Of a DNA stretch of 64,000 bases, positions 15,704 to 23,802 are shown piece by piece. Below the pieces are notes generated by a model, which was not told the origin of the DNA, did not search any database, and saw only the letters and a program-made list of their open reading frames with translations. Position numbers and translations under genes: made by a program. The first letter of the stretch is position 1. Every line of letters begins with the position of its first letter. The DNA is from Thalassorhabdomicrobium marinisediminis (lineage in GTDB: Bacteria > Pseudomonadota > Alphaproteobacteria > Rhodobacterales > Rhodobacteraceae). Location of the stretch: NCBI RefSeq assembly GCF_003072065.1, contig NZ_QCYG01000001.1, positions 372,001 to 436,000 of the forward strand, in the 5' to 3' direction.

Positions 15704-18229
15704 ATGGTTCTACGTTTCATCCTCTCATTTCTGGGTGGCATCTTCTCGATGATCACGCTGGGCATCGGCATGGGCGCACTGACGCTGGGGGCCGTGTTCT
15801 ACATGTATGGCCAGAGCTTGCCGACCTATGAGGCGCTGGCGAACTACACGCCCAAGACGATCAGCCGTGTCTATTCCGGTGAGGGGCAGGTGATCGACGA
15901 ATTCGCCGAGGAACGTCGCCTGTTCACGCCTGCGGCAGAGATTCCCGACATCGTCAAACAGGCGTTTATCTCGGCCGAGGACAAGAACTTCTACACCCAT
16001 GACGGGTATGATCTGCGCGGCATCGGCGCCGCCATGTATGAGGCTGTCGCCACACGCGGGGAAACTCTGCGCGGGGCCTCGACCATCACGCAGCAGGTGG
16101 CAAAGAACTTCCTGCTGGATGGCTCGCGCCGGGTGGAGCGCAAGATTCAGGAACTGATCCTTGCTCCGCGAATGGAGGAGATTCTCGGCAAGGAGGGCAT
16201 TCTCGAGCTCTACCTCAACGAAATCGACCTTGGCGTGCGTTCATTCGGAGTGACGGCTGCGGCGCGGTCCTATTTCAACAAATCGCTAAGCGAATTGTCC
16301 CCGGCCGAAGCCGCCTTCCTCGCCGTGCATCCCAAGGCGCCCTATCGTTACCACCCTGTGCGCAACCGCGAAGCGGCACTGGCGCGGCGCGATTTCATTC
16401 TCGAAGAGATGTATGAGAACGGCTACCTCACCGAAGAGGAGTTGCAGACCGCGCTCGCCGATCCGTTGCGCACCGTGCAGAACGGCGATTTCCCGAGCTA
16501 CAACAGCGAACGCCCCGACCGCGACTATTTCACCGCCGCCATCGTCAACGAGGTTGAGGAGCTGTTCCCCAACTACGAGATGAACAGCGCCGGCCTGTCG
16601 ATCCGCGCCACCGTGGACGAGGAGTTGCAGGCCGCCGCCCGCGATGCCCTGCAGCGCCAGCTTGAAAGCTTTGACCGTGGCCTCGGCGTCTGGCGCGGCA
16701 CGGGGCTGAGCCTGCCCGAGGATCTGTTGCAGGACGAAGAAACCTGGCGCGCCAACCTGCGCAACGCGCCGGTGATTCGCACCATTGATCTTGAGAACCC
16801 GTGGTATCCCGCGGTCGTGCTCGAGGTGGGCGAGACTCAGTTGCGCCTTGGCATCGAGGACTGGGAAGAGGGCGACGAAGAGCCCGTGGTTCCGCGCCGG
16901 GACATCGAATGGATGCGCGGCAGTTTTGCCGACAATTTCTCGCGCGGGGACATCGTCCACGTGCGCAAGATGACCTCGGACGAGGATGGCTCTTTCATCC
17001 GCTGGACCCTGCGGCAGGTGCCCGAAGTGCAGGGTGCTTTCATGGCGATGGACGTGAACACCGGGCGGGTTCTGGCGATGCAGGGGGGCTTTGGCTACGA
17101 GATCCGGATCTCCGAGCTCAACCGCGCCTATGCAGAGCGCCAGCCCGGTTCTGCCTTCAAGCCATTCGTGTTCGCGGCGGCGCTGGATTCCGGTTACACC
17201 CCCGCGACGGTCGTGGTGGATGCGCCCATCGAAGTGGCCGCAGGCGGTGAGATCTGGCGACCGCAGAACTATTCCAACCGCTATTACGGCCCCACCCCCC
17301 TGCGCACCGGCATCGAGCAATCGCGCAACGTGATGACCGTGCGTCTTGCCCAAGAGGTGGGGATGCCCACGGTGGCCAATTACGCCGAGCGCTTCGGCGT
17401 CTATGACGACATGACCGCCTATCTGTCCGCTTCGCTCGGGTCCGAGGAAACCACGCTTTACCGGCTGGTCGCGGCCTATGCCATGTTCGCCAATGGGGGT
17501 GAGCGGGTCGAGCCGACGCTGGTGGACCGGGTGCAGGACCGCAATGGCGACACGATCTATCGCCACGACCAGCGGGTCTGCCGCGAATGCGCGGACGTGA
17601 ACCTTGAGCCCGGGCGCGCGCCGCGGATCGCGTCGGACCGCGAACGGGTGATGAATGCTGTGACCGCCTATCAGCTCACCTCGATGATGGAGGGTGTGGT
17701 GCAACGGGGCACGGCGCGCGGTGCGGTGAACCTGCCGGTGCCCATCGCAGGCAAGACCGGGACCACCAACGACGAAAAGGATGCGTGGTTCGTGGGCTTT
17801 TCCAGCAATATCGTCGCCGGCTGCTACATCGGCTATGACACGCCCCGCCCCATGGGCCGTGGCGGCTCGGGCGGTGGGCTTTGCGCGCCGGTGTTCAACA
17901 GCTTCATGAAGACGGCGATCCAGAAATACGGCGGCGGCGCCTTCGAGGCCCCCGAGGAATGCATGTTCATCAACATTGACCGCTACACCGGCGCCCGCCT
18001 GCCGGACGGCGCCTCGGGCGGCAACGTGGTGCGCGAATGTTTCCGTGCGGGCGAAGAGCCGATCTTCGGGATCACCTTCGATGGCGGTTTTGCCATGGCA
18101 TCGGACTTGCCGTTGTTTGACGAAGTGCGCACCAATAACCCGGTGAGCGTCACCACCTCGACCGGGGAAGAGGCGACGATCAACTCGAACGCCTCATTCG
18201 GGTCACTGTCTTCGGGGGGCCTCTATTGA
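15704..18229 (+). CDS. mrcA: Penicillin-binding protein 1A, bifunctional transglycosylase/transpeptidase
   Basis: 841 residues. A membrane anchor spans ~8-37. The GT51 glycosyltransferase domain has its catalytic Glu92 in SAEDKNFYTHDGYD, plus STITQQVAKNF and RKIQELILA. An OB-like insert (~350-440) precedes the transpeptidase, with SxxK at Ser483-Lys486 (PGSAFKPF), SRN at 540-542 and KTGTTN at 684-689. It polymerises glycan strands and cross-links them at the inner membrane. ATG 15704 is the start nearest the anchor and fits the promoter at 15645. prfB begins 69 bases after the stop. Confidence 0.96.
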   Translation: MVLRFILSFLGGIFSMITLGIGMGALTLGAVFYMYGQSLPTYEALANYTPKTISRVYSGEGQVIDEFAEERRLFTPAAEIPDIVKQAFISAEDKNFYTHDGYDLRGIGAAMYEAVATRGETLRGASTITQQVAKNFLLDGSRRVERKIQELILAPRMEEILGKEGILELYLNEIDLGVRSFGVTAAARSYFNKSLSELSPAEAAFLAVHPKAPYRYHPVRNREAALARRDFILEEMYENGYLTEEELQTALADPLRTVQNGDFPSYNSERPDRDYFTAAIVNEVEELFPNYEMNSAGLSIRATVDEELQAAARDALQRQLESFDRGLGVWRGTGLSLPEDLLQDEETWRANLRNAPVIRTIDLENPWYPAVVLEVGETQLRLGIEDWEEGDEEPVVPRRDIEWMRGSFADNFSRGDIVHVRKMTSDEDGSFIRWTLRQVPEVQGAFMAMDVNTGRVLAMQGGFGYEIRISELNRAYAERQPGSAFKPFVFAAALDSGYTPATVVVDAPIEVAAGGEIWRPQNYSNRYYGPTPLRTGIEQSRNVMTVRLAQEVGMPTVANYAERFGVYDDMTAYLSASLGSEETTLYRLVAAYAMFANGGERVEPTLVDRVQDRNGDTIYRHDQRVCRECADVNLEPGRAPRIASDRERVMNAVTAYQLTSMMEGVVQRGTARGAVNLPVPIAGKTGTTNDEKDAWFVGFSSNIVAGCYIGYDTPRPMGRGGSGGGLCAPVFNSFMKTAIQKYGGGAFEAPEECMFINIDRYTGARLPDGASGGNVVRECFRAGEEPIFGITFDGGFAMASDLPLFDEVRTNNPVSVTTSTGEEATINSNASFGSLSSGGLY

Positions 18230-18298
18230 CGGTTGGGCGATTGCCCCGCTTCCGGCAATGCTTTAGACCGCGAACAATCCCAAAAACAGAAGACTGAC

Positions 18299-19423
18299 AT
18301 GCGCGCTGAAATCCAAACCGTCGTGACCGAAATCGAAAAGAGCCTTGCGCTGCTGGCCCAGCGGATGGACCGCGACACAGCACCCCACCGGCTTGAGGAA
18401 TTCAACGCCTGGGTCGAGGATCCGAACCTGTGGAACGATCCCGAAGCCGCCCAGAAGCTGATGCGCGACCGCCAGTCGCTGGTCGATGCCATGGAGAGCT
18501 ATGACAGCATCAAGCAGGAACTGTCCGACCAGCAGGAACTGATCGAACTGGGCGAGATGGAAGAGGACGACGAAATCATCGCCGAGGCCGAGGCCGCCCT
18601 GAAAGCGCTGAAGGCCACCGCTGCGGAAAAGGAGCTGGAAGCGCTTCTGAACGGTGAGGCCGACGGCAACGACACCTTTCTTGAGATCAACTCGGGCGCG
18701 GGGGGCACCGAGGCCTGCGACTGGGCCGCCATGCTCGCCCGGATGTATATCCGCTGGGCCGAACGCAAGGGCTACAAGGTGGAATTGCAGTCCGAAAGTG
18801 CCGGCGAAGAGGTGGGCATCAAATCCGCCTCCTACAAGATCAGCGGACACAATGCTTATGGCTGGCTGAAATCCGAAAGTGGAGTGCATCGGCTGGTGCG
18901 GATCTCGCCCTTTGACAGCGCGGCCAAGCGGCACACGTCGTTCACCTCGGTGAAGGTCTATCCGGTGGTGGATGACAACATCGAGATTGAGGTGAACCCC
19001 GCCGATATCCGTATTGATACCTACCGGTCCTCCGGGGCGGGCGGGCAGCACGTGAACACCACCGACTCGGCCGTGCGGATCACCCACGCGCCGACGGGGA
19101 TCGTGGTGACAAGCTCGGAAAAGTCCCAGCACCAGAACCGCGACATTGCCATGAAGGCCCTGAAATCGCGGCTCTACCAGATGGAATTGGACAAACGCTC
19201 GGCGCTGGTGAACGAGGTCCACGAAAACGCGGGCGATGCCGGTTGGGGCAACCAGATCCGGTCCTATGTGCTGCAGCCCTACCAGATGGTGAAGGACCTG
19301 CGCACAGGATACGAGACATCGGATACCAAGGGCGTTCTGGATGGGGACCTTGACGCCTTCATGGCAGCGACGCTGGCAATGGACGTGAGCGGCAAGAGCC
19401 GGGCGGATGCCTCTGACGATTAG
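18299..19423 (+). CDS. prfB: Peptide chain release factor 2
   Basis: RF2, 374 residues, ends translation at UAA and UGA. The stop-reading tripeptide SPF is at 203-205 and the peptidyl-hydrolysis motif GGQ at 248-250 in SSGAGGQHVNTTDSAVRITH. The frame is continuous from ATG 18299: there is no in-frame TGA or frameshift site near codon 25, so the autoregulatory +1 frameshift known from E. coli is absent. It follows the PBP1A gene on the same strand. Confidence 0.97.
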   Translation: MRAEIQTVVTEIEKSLALLAQRMDRDTAPHRLEEFNAWVEDPNLWNDPEAAQKLMRDRQSLVDAMESYDSIKQELSDQQELIELGEMEEDDEIIAEAEAALKALKATAAEKELEALLNGEADGNDTFLEINSGAGGTEACDWAAMLARMYIRWAERKGYKVELQSESAGEEVGIKSASYKISGHNAYGWLKSESGVHRLVRISPFDSAAKRHTSFTSVKVYPVVDDNIEIEVNPADIRIDTYRSSGAGGQHVNTTDSAVRITHAPTGIVVTSSEKSQHQNRDIAMKALKSRLYQMELDKRSALVNEVHENAGDAGWGNQIRSYVLQPYQMVKDLRTGYETSDTKGVLDGDLDAFMAATLAMDVSGKSRADASDD

Positions 19424-19441
19424 GGCTTACGGGCGGGGTTT

Positions 19442-19456
19442 GGGGGCGCTGCCCCC
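19442..19456 (+). terminator. GC hairpin downstream of prfB
   Basis: GGGGGC (19442-19447) pairs with GCCCCC (19451-19456) around a GCT loop, 18 bases after the prfB stop. No immediate T-run follows, but the TATTTT of the adjacent repeat core lies 23 bases on. It may act as a terminator and forms the 5' part of the repeat element below. Confidence 0.45.
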
Positions 19457-19475
19457 GGCGCTGCGCGCCTCCCCC

Positions 19476-19500
19476 GAGGTATTTTGAACCAGAGAAGCAG
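19476..19500 (+). repeat. Dispersed intergenic repeat, copy 2
   Basis: Contains the core GGTATTTTGAACCAGAGAA followed by GCAG. The GC-rich hairpin sequence at 19442-19473 is upstream, as in copies 1 and 3. It lies between prfB and the DUF2189 gene. Confidence 0.65.
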
Positions 19501-19507
19501 GCGGCGC

Positions 19508-19535
19508 TTGACCTGACGGGGTGCGCGGCAATGAT
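19508..19535 (+). promoter_or_regulatory. Possible promoter of the DUF2189 gene
   Basis: TTGACC (19508-19513), 16 bases, AATGAT (19530-19535), placed 18 bases before the ATG. The -35 is good and the -10 weak. AGGAGG at 19542-19547 is a strong ribosome-binding site. Confidence 0.35.
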
Positions 19536-19552
19536 GGGGGCAGGAGGGTTAC

Positions 19553-20332
19553 ATGACCGATCTTGCGCACCCCGCAGCCTCACCCGTGCCGGAGATCGGC
19601 CGGCTGACCCTGCATGAAATCTGGACCTGCCTGAAGGCGGGTTTGCATGATTTCCGCACAGCGCCGCAGTTCGGGCTGCTGTTCTCGAGCCTTTATGTTC
19701 TGGGCGGCTTCCTCATGACATGGCTCGGGGCCGGGCATGTGACCTGGGTGCTGGCCACATCGCTCGGGTTTCCTTTGGCGGCGCCTTTTGCCGCCGTGGG
19801 GCTCTATGAAGTCAGCCGAAGGCTTGAGGCGGATCAGCTGTTGGAGTGGCGCGCTGTTCTGGGTGTCGTCTGGGCGGAACGTACGCGGCAGGTGCCTTGG
19901 ATCGGCGCGATCATCGTGATCTATTTCCTGTTCTGGACCTTTTTGGCCCATTTGATCTTCGCGCTCTTCATGGGGGTCAGCACGCTGACCCATGTCACCA
20001 CCTCGTGGGAGGTGTTCTTGACACCTCAGGGCCTTGCGATGATGACGGTGGAGCTTATCGTGGGCGGCGTTCTGGCCTTCGGACTGTTCAGCCTCACGGT
20101 GGTGAGCCTGCCGCTGGTGCTCGAGCGTGAGATCGATTTCGTCTCGGCCATGCTGCTCAGCATCCGGACGGTGGCGCGGAACCGGGGCGTCATGCTGCTT
20201 TGGGCGTCGGTGATTGCAGGGCTGACCTTTGTGGCGCTGCTGCCGTGGTTTCTGGGCCTGATCGTGGTGTTGCCTGTTCTGGGGCATGCGACCTGGCATA
20301 TCTACCGGCGGGCGCTGTACGATCCGCTCTAG
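19553..20332 (+). CDS. DUF2189 family integral membrane protein
   Basis: 259 residues with about six hydrophobic spans (roughly 45-62, 68-90, 121-150, 165-195, 215-250). The entry EIWTCLKAGLHDFRTAPQFGLLFSSLYVLGG and the segment FPLAAPFAAVGLYEVSRRLE are typical of the DUF2189 family, which is widespread in alphaproteobacteria and has no known function. A strong AGGAGG site precedes the ATG. It is convergent with the bactofilin gene. Confidence 0.85.
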   Translation: MTDLAHPAASPVPEIGRLTLHEIWTCLKAGLHDFRTAPQFGLLFSSLYVLGGFLMTWLGAGHVTWVLATSLGFPLAAPFAAVGLYEVSRRLEADQLLEWRAVLGVVWAERTRQVPWIGAIIVIYFLFWTFLAHLIFALFMGVSTLTHVTTSWEVFLTPQGLAMMTVELIVGGVLAFGLFSLTVVSLPLVLEREIDFVSAMLLSIRTVARNRGVMLLWASVIAGLTFVALLPWFLGLIVVLPVLGHATWHIYRRALYDPL

Positions 20333-20351
20333 GGGGCGCCGGACATGCAAA

Positions 20352-20376
20352 GGGGCCGACACGAAAGTGCGGCCCC
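20352..20376 (-). terminator. Terminator hairpin between DUF2189 and bactofilin genes
   Basis: GGGGCCG (20352-20358) pairs with CGGCCCC (20370-20376), with an inner CAC/GTG pairing around GAAA. On the minus strand it is followed by CTTTG, a weak T-run, so it probably ends the bactofilin transcript and may serve both strands. Confidence 0.5.
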
Positions 20377-20398
20377 GGATTGCGAATAGTAGAAAGTC

Positions 20399-20902
20399 TT
20401 AGCCCTGCGGTGCAGGTTTCGGCGCGGCCTGTGCCGGGGCGCCTTTGGGGCCTGCGTTCAGGGGATCGTCCTGACGCTGCACGGAGCCTTCGAAATGCGC
20501 GCCGCTTTCGATCGCGATGGTCTTGTGGATGATGTCGCCTTCAACACGCGCGGTCGAGGTCAGGCGCACTTTCAAGCCGCGCACCGTGCCGATGATCCGG
20601 CCATTGACGACCACGTCGTCCGCCATGCATTCGCCGTTCACCGTGGCACCTTCGCCCACGGTCAGCAGATGCGCGCGGATGTCTCCGTCGACCGTGCCTT
20701 CGATGGTGATGTCGCCCGAGGTCTTCAGGTTGCCGGTGATGTGCAGATCGGTTGAGATCGTGCTGGCCGGCGGCTTGGCCTTGGGCGCGGAGGATTTGAA
20801 ATCGCTCTGGGACGGGGCCGGGCTTGCCGGTTTGGCCGCCGCATCGGGCGAGGAAGGGGCGGCAGCGTTGCCGGGTTCGTTGATTTTGCTCTTAGAAAAC
20901 AT
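20399..20902 (-). CDS. Bactofilin (polymer-forming cytoskeletal protein)
   Basis: 167 residues. A flexible Ala/Pro/Ser-rich N-terminus (~1-45) is followed by the beta-helical bactofilin core (~50-140: DLHITGNLKTSGDITIEGTVDGDI, VVNGRIIGTVRG, HFEGSV) and a Pro/Ala-rich tail. Bactofilins self-assemble into filaments at the inner face of the membrane and place cell-wall enzymes. The start codon lies inside the upstream M23 peptidase gene (11-base overlap), a pairing also known from Helicobacter and Caulobacter, so the two proteins very likely work together. Confidence 0.95.
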   Translation of the reverse strand: MFSKSKINEPGNAAAPSSPDAAAKPASPAPSQSDFKSSAPKAKPPASTISTDLHITGNLKTSGDITIEGTVDGDIRAHLLTVGEGATVNGECMADDVVVNGRIIGTVRGLKVRLTSTARVEGDIIHKTIAIESGAHFEGSVQRQDDPLNAGPKGAPAQAAPKPAPQG

Positions 20903-22211
20903 CTTGTCCAGCTCTTATATAGATCATGGGGTTTACGGGCCGTCCGCCTACACGGATTTCGTAGTGGAGGTGCGGGCCGGTTGACCGTCCGGAGTTACCA
21001 ATATCACCAATACGATCCCCGCGCGAGACTCTTTGTCCGACCTGCACGCGAATTTGGCTTTGGTGGGCGTAGCGCGTCTCAACCCCGAAGGCGTGCTGGA
21101 TCTTGACGAGGCGCCCATAGCCCGAGGACCAGCCCGCAAAAGTGACGACGCCATCGGCGGGCGCATAGATGGGCGTGCCGATGGGGGCTGCGAAGTCGGT
21201 CCCGTTGTGCATCCGGCCCCAGCGCATCCCGTAGCCCGAGGTGAAGCGGAAGCCCGAGCGCACGGGCATATCGAAGGGAATGCGTTCCGCGGCGATGCGG
21301 TAAAGGTTCAGCCGGTCCATGGAGGACAGGATGTCATTGGCCCGGGCCGCGTCGGGATCGGGCTGGCCGCCCCGGGTGGAGAATTGCAGCGGGGTCAGCG
21401 GGCCACCCATGCCGGAATAGCCGCGGCGCACCTGGCTGAGCACGTCGTCGGGGTCCATACCGGCGGCGCGGAACATGTTGTCGAGCGGTTCGACCGAGAC
21501 GGTGAACGCCTCTTCCAGCTGGCGGAAAATCTGGTCGTTGCGTTCCTGCAGCAGGCGCAGTTCCAGCTCCATCTCGGCGGCGTGGGTGAGGGCGAATTCC
21601 GCGTCGGAGGCGATCTTGTCACGTTCGGCGGCGGTGTCGGCCAAGGCGGTGGCCAGCAGGTCAACCGTGCCCGTGGCGTCGCCGGACTGGGCAAAGCCTG
21701 CAGGCACTTCGCCGTCGCCGTTCAGGGCATCTTCCAGCGCGGCGATCTGCTCTTCGGCGGCTTCCCGTTCCTGCATGGTGCGACGCAGGGTGACCTGCAC
21801 AACCTCAAGCCCGGTCTCAAGCTCGCGCCGGCGGTCTTCCGAGCGCAGAAGCTCGGATTGCATGAGGGAAATCTGTTCAAGGGCGGAGGAGAAACGCTGT
21901 TGTGCGGCGACAGCCTCACTCGCCCGTTGGTCGCGTTCCTGCGACAGCGCATTGAGACGGTCTTCGTAGGTGGCCTGATCCCGCTGCGCCTGAGCGCGGA
22001 AGTTGCCCGCGCCGATGCTGTCCATCAAAAGGACGGCGGTGGCGATGATCGTCCAGCTGACGACGATGGCGCTGCCGGTCCAGGCGACAAGCTGGGTTTC
22101 GGGTTTGAGCCGGATGAATCGCGTCTCGGTCTCGGACCGCAGGAAGAGGCGTTTTTCCGGAAATCGTTTCTCCAGGGCGACGTGTAATTTGTGTATTAAG
22201 GGTGATTTCAC
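20892..22211 (-). CDS. M23 family (LytM) peptidase with membrane anchor and coiled coil
   Basis: 439 residues: one membrane span (~44-66), a long coiled coil (~78-230, many E/R/Q heptads), and a C-terminal LytM domain (~320-430). The zinc site reads MHNGTDFAAPIGTPIYAPADG and GPHLHYEIRVGG, with the catalytic residues present, so the enzyme is probably an active endopeptidase cleaving peptidoglycan cross-links. It overlaps the bactofilin gene by 11 bases, which suggests filament-guided hydrolysis. The upstream gap (22212-22365) shows no convincing -35/-10. Confidence 0.93.
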   Translation of the reverse strand: MKSPLIHKLHVALEKRFPEKRLFLRSETETRFIRLKPETQLVAWTGSAIVVSWTIIATAVLLMDSIGAGNFRAQAQRDQATYEDRLNALSQERDQRASEAVAAQQRFSSALEQISLMQSELLRSEDRRRELETGLEVVQVTLRRTMQEREAAEEQIAALEDALNGDGEVPAGFAQSGDATGTVDLLATALADTAAERDKIASDAEFALTHAAEMELELRLLQERNDQIFRQLEEAFTVSVEPLDNMFRAAGMDPDDVLSQVRRGYSGMGGPLTPLQFSTRGGQPDPDAARANDILSSMDRLNLYRIAAERIPFDMPVRSGFRFTSGYGMRWGRMHNGTDFAAPIGTPIYAPADGVVTFAGWSSGYGRLVKIQHAFGVETRYAHQSQIRVQVGQRVSRGDRIGDIGNSGRSTGPHLHYEIRVGGRPVNPMIYIRAGQDVF

Positions 22212-22365
22212 GTGTTTGTCCTGAATGGTCTTGCCTTTGACGTGCCCCGGCCCACGTCCCGAACCTGTTAACGGGTGGGAGAATCTCTGGCAAGGTTTTT
22301 GGTCAATTTTGTGCTTTTACAGCGGCATATGATGCAGATTGGGCATGAAACCGCCGACAAGATGG

Positions 22366-23193
22366 TTAACGGGCGGGGGAGTCAGCCAGGGGCCAGTAGA
22401 AGTCCGGCGGCAGTCCGGCCTCGGCGCGTTTCTCCTCATTGAAGGGCGGTTTGAGGCTGCTGTGAAAGTAGCGCCGGACAAGGGCGTGGAACTGGGGCGT
22501 CGGGTCCAACCCGTCACGGCCGCACAGGAAATGGAACCACTTTGACCCATAGGCCACGTGGTGAACCTCTTCCGTGTAGATCACGTTCAGCGCGTCGATG
22601 GCCTGGGCGTCTTTGGCCTGCTGGAAAATCCGGATCATCCCCGGTGTCACGTCAAGGCCGCGCGCTTCAAGCACCATGGGCACCACCGCAAGACGGCCCA
22701 TGAAGTCGGTGGCCGTATCCTCGGCCGCGCGCCACATGCCCGCGTGGGCGGGCAGCGCGCCATAGTGGCTGCCCTGCGCTTCAAGACAGTCGCACATGAG
22801 GTTGAAATGCTTGGATTCTTCGTCGGCGGCTTTCACCCAGTCGTCATAGAATCCGATGGGCATGGGCGTCGTGGCGAACCGCGCGATCAGGTCCCAATGC
22901 AGGTCCACGGCGTTCAACTCGATATGGGCCACCGCGTGCAGGATGGCGATGCGGCCTTCGGGCGTGCCCGGTTTGCGGCGCGGCACGTCGCGCGGGTCAA
23001 GCAGCGCGGGCGCGTCGGGGCGCGCGGGCTGATCGGGCGGCGTGGCGGTGCCGATCGGGGGCGTCGCGCCGGTTGCGCGGGCCGCCTGCCAGGCCGCGGC
23101 ATATTTGCGCGACAGCGCGGTCTTGGCGCGGCCATCGGCGGTGCGCAAGACATCTTCGGCCACCTGGGCCAGCGGTTTTGGAATCTCGGTCAT
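22366..23193 (-). CDS. DUF455 family ferritin-like protein
   Basis: 275 residues. Di-iron type helices are suggested by AHIELNAVDLHWDLIARF (E-x6-H spacing), DEESKHFNLMCDCLE, EARGLDVTP and EEVHHVAYGSKWFHFLC. DUF455 proteins are ferritin-like and uncharacterised. ATG 23193 gives a compact protein; 14 upstream residues would be possible. It is downstream of the peroxiredoxin gene on the same strand (74 bases apart), consistent with an oxidative-stress or metal role, which is inference. Confidence 0.85.
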   Translation of the reverse strand: MTEIPKPLAQVAEDVLRTADGRAKTALSRKYAAAWQAARATGATPPIGTATPPDQPARPDAPALLDPRDVPRRKPGTPEGRIAILHAVAHIELNAVDLHWDLIARFATTPMPIGFYDDWVKAADEESKHFNLMCDCLEAQGSHYGALPAHAGMWRAAEDTATDFMGRLAVVPMVLEARGLDVTPGMIRIFQQAKDAQAIDALNVIYTEEVHHVAYGSKWFHFLCGRDGLDPTPQFHALVRRYFHSSLKPPFNEEKRAEAGLPPDFYWPLADSPAR

Positions 23194-23267
23194 GGGCCTG
23201 TGGGTAGCTTCGGCCCGCCGGCGATACAAGATCAAGCGCTGTCCCTCGGCGGGCTTCGACCGATGCC

Positions 23268-23741
23268 CTAAAGCGCCCGCACTGCGTCCAGCACCTCATC
23301 GACGTGACCGGGCACCTTGACCTTGCGCCAGATGCGCCGGATCGTCCCGTCCTTGAGCAGAAAGGTGCTGCGTTCGATGCCCATGAAGGACTTGCCATAC
23401 ATCTTCTTTTCGACCCAGACGCCGTAGCGCTCGCAGGTGTCCCCCTCGGCATCCGACAGCAGCGCGATGGCTAGGTCATGTTTTGCCGCGAATTTTTCGT
23501 GCTTGGCGACGGTGTCTTTGCTGACCCCGAGGATGGTCGCGCCCGCCTGTGCGAAGGCGTCGCGCTGCGCGGTAAAGTCCAGCGCCTGCGTGGTGCAGCC
23601 CGAGGTATCGTCGCGCGGGTAGAAATAAAGCACCACCGGGCCGGAGATCTCCGCGAGCGTAACAATGTCGCCCCCGTCGCGGGGCAGCGAGACCTGCGGC
23701 GCGGGGTCGCCTTCGGTCAGGAGGGCGGGGCTATCGGCCAT
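23268..23741 (-). CDS. bcp: Thioredoxin-dependent thiol peroxidase (Bcp/PrxQ family)
   Basis: 157 residues. The peroxidatic Cys49 is in YPRDDTSGCTTQALDF; the canonical PrxQ resolving cysteine five residues on is replaced by Leu54, leaving Cys103 (DTCERYGVW) as the only other cysteine. It reduces hydroperoxides with thioredoxin. An AAAGGAG site directly precedes ATG 23741. It is divergent from the AsmA-like gene across 61 bases that contain the palindrome at 23754-23766. Confidence 0.93.
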   Translation of the reverse strand: MADSPALLTEGDPAPQVSLPRDGGDIVTLAEISGPVVLYFYPRDDTSGCTTQALDFTAQRDAFAQAGATILGVSKDTVAKHEKFAAKHDLAIALLSDAEGDTCERYGVWVEKKMYGKSFMGIERSTFLLKDGTIRRIWRKVKVPGHVDEVLDAVRAL

Positions 23742-23753
23742 GGGGCTCCTTTC

Positions 23754-23766
23754 GGGATGCAATCCC
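23754..23766. promoter_or_regulatory. Perfect inverted repeat in the bcp / AsmA-like divergent region
   Basis: GGGAT and ATCCC flank GCA, a 5-bp perfect dyad 13 bases upstream of the bcp start and 37 bases upstream of the divergent gene. It could be an operator; short dyads can arise by chance. Confidence 0.3.
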
Positions 23767-23802
23767 TTTGCGTTCTGCGGGTCACTCGGGAATATAAGCG
23801 CA

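Noticed and set aside
16286-17704. 472-codon minus-strand frame inside the PBP1A gene
   Set aside because: Antisense shadow of a gene with all catalytic motifs; no independent signals.
18299-18380. RF2 programmed frameshift site
   Set aside because: No in-frame TGA or slippery CTTTGA sequence; the frame is continuous.
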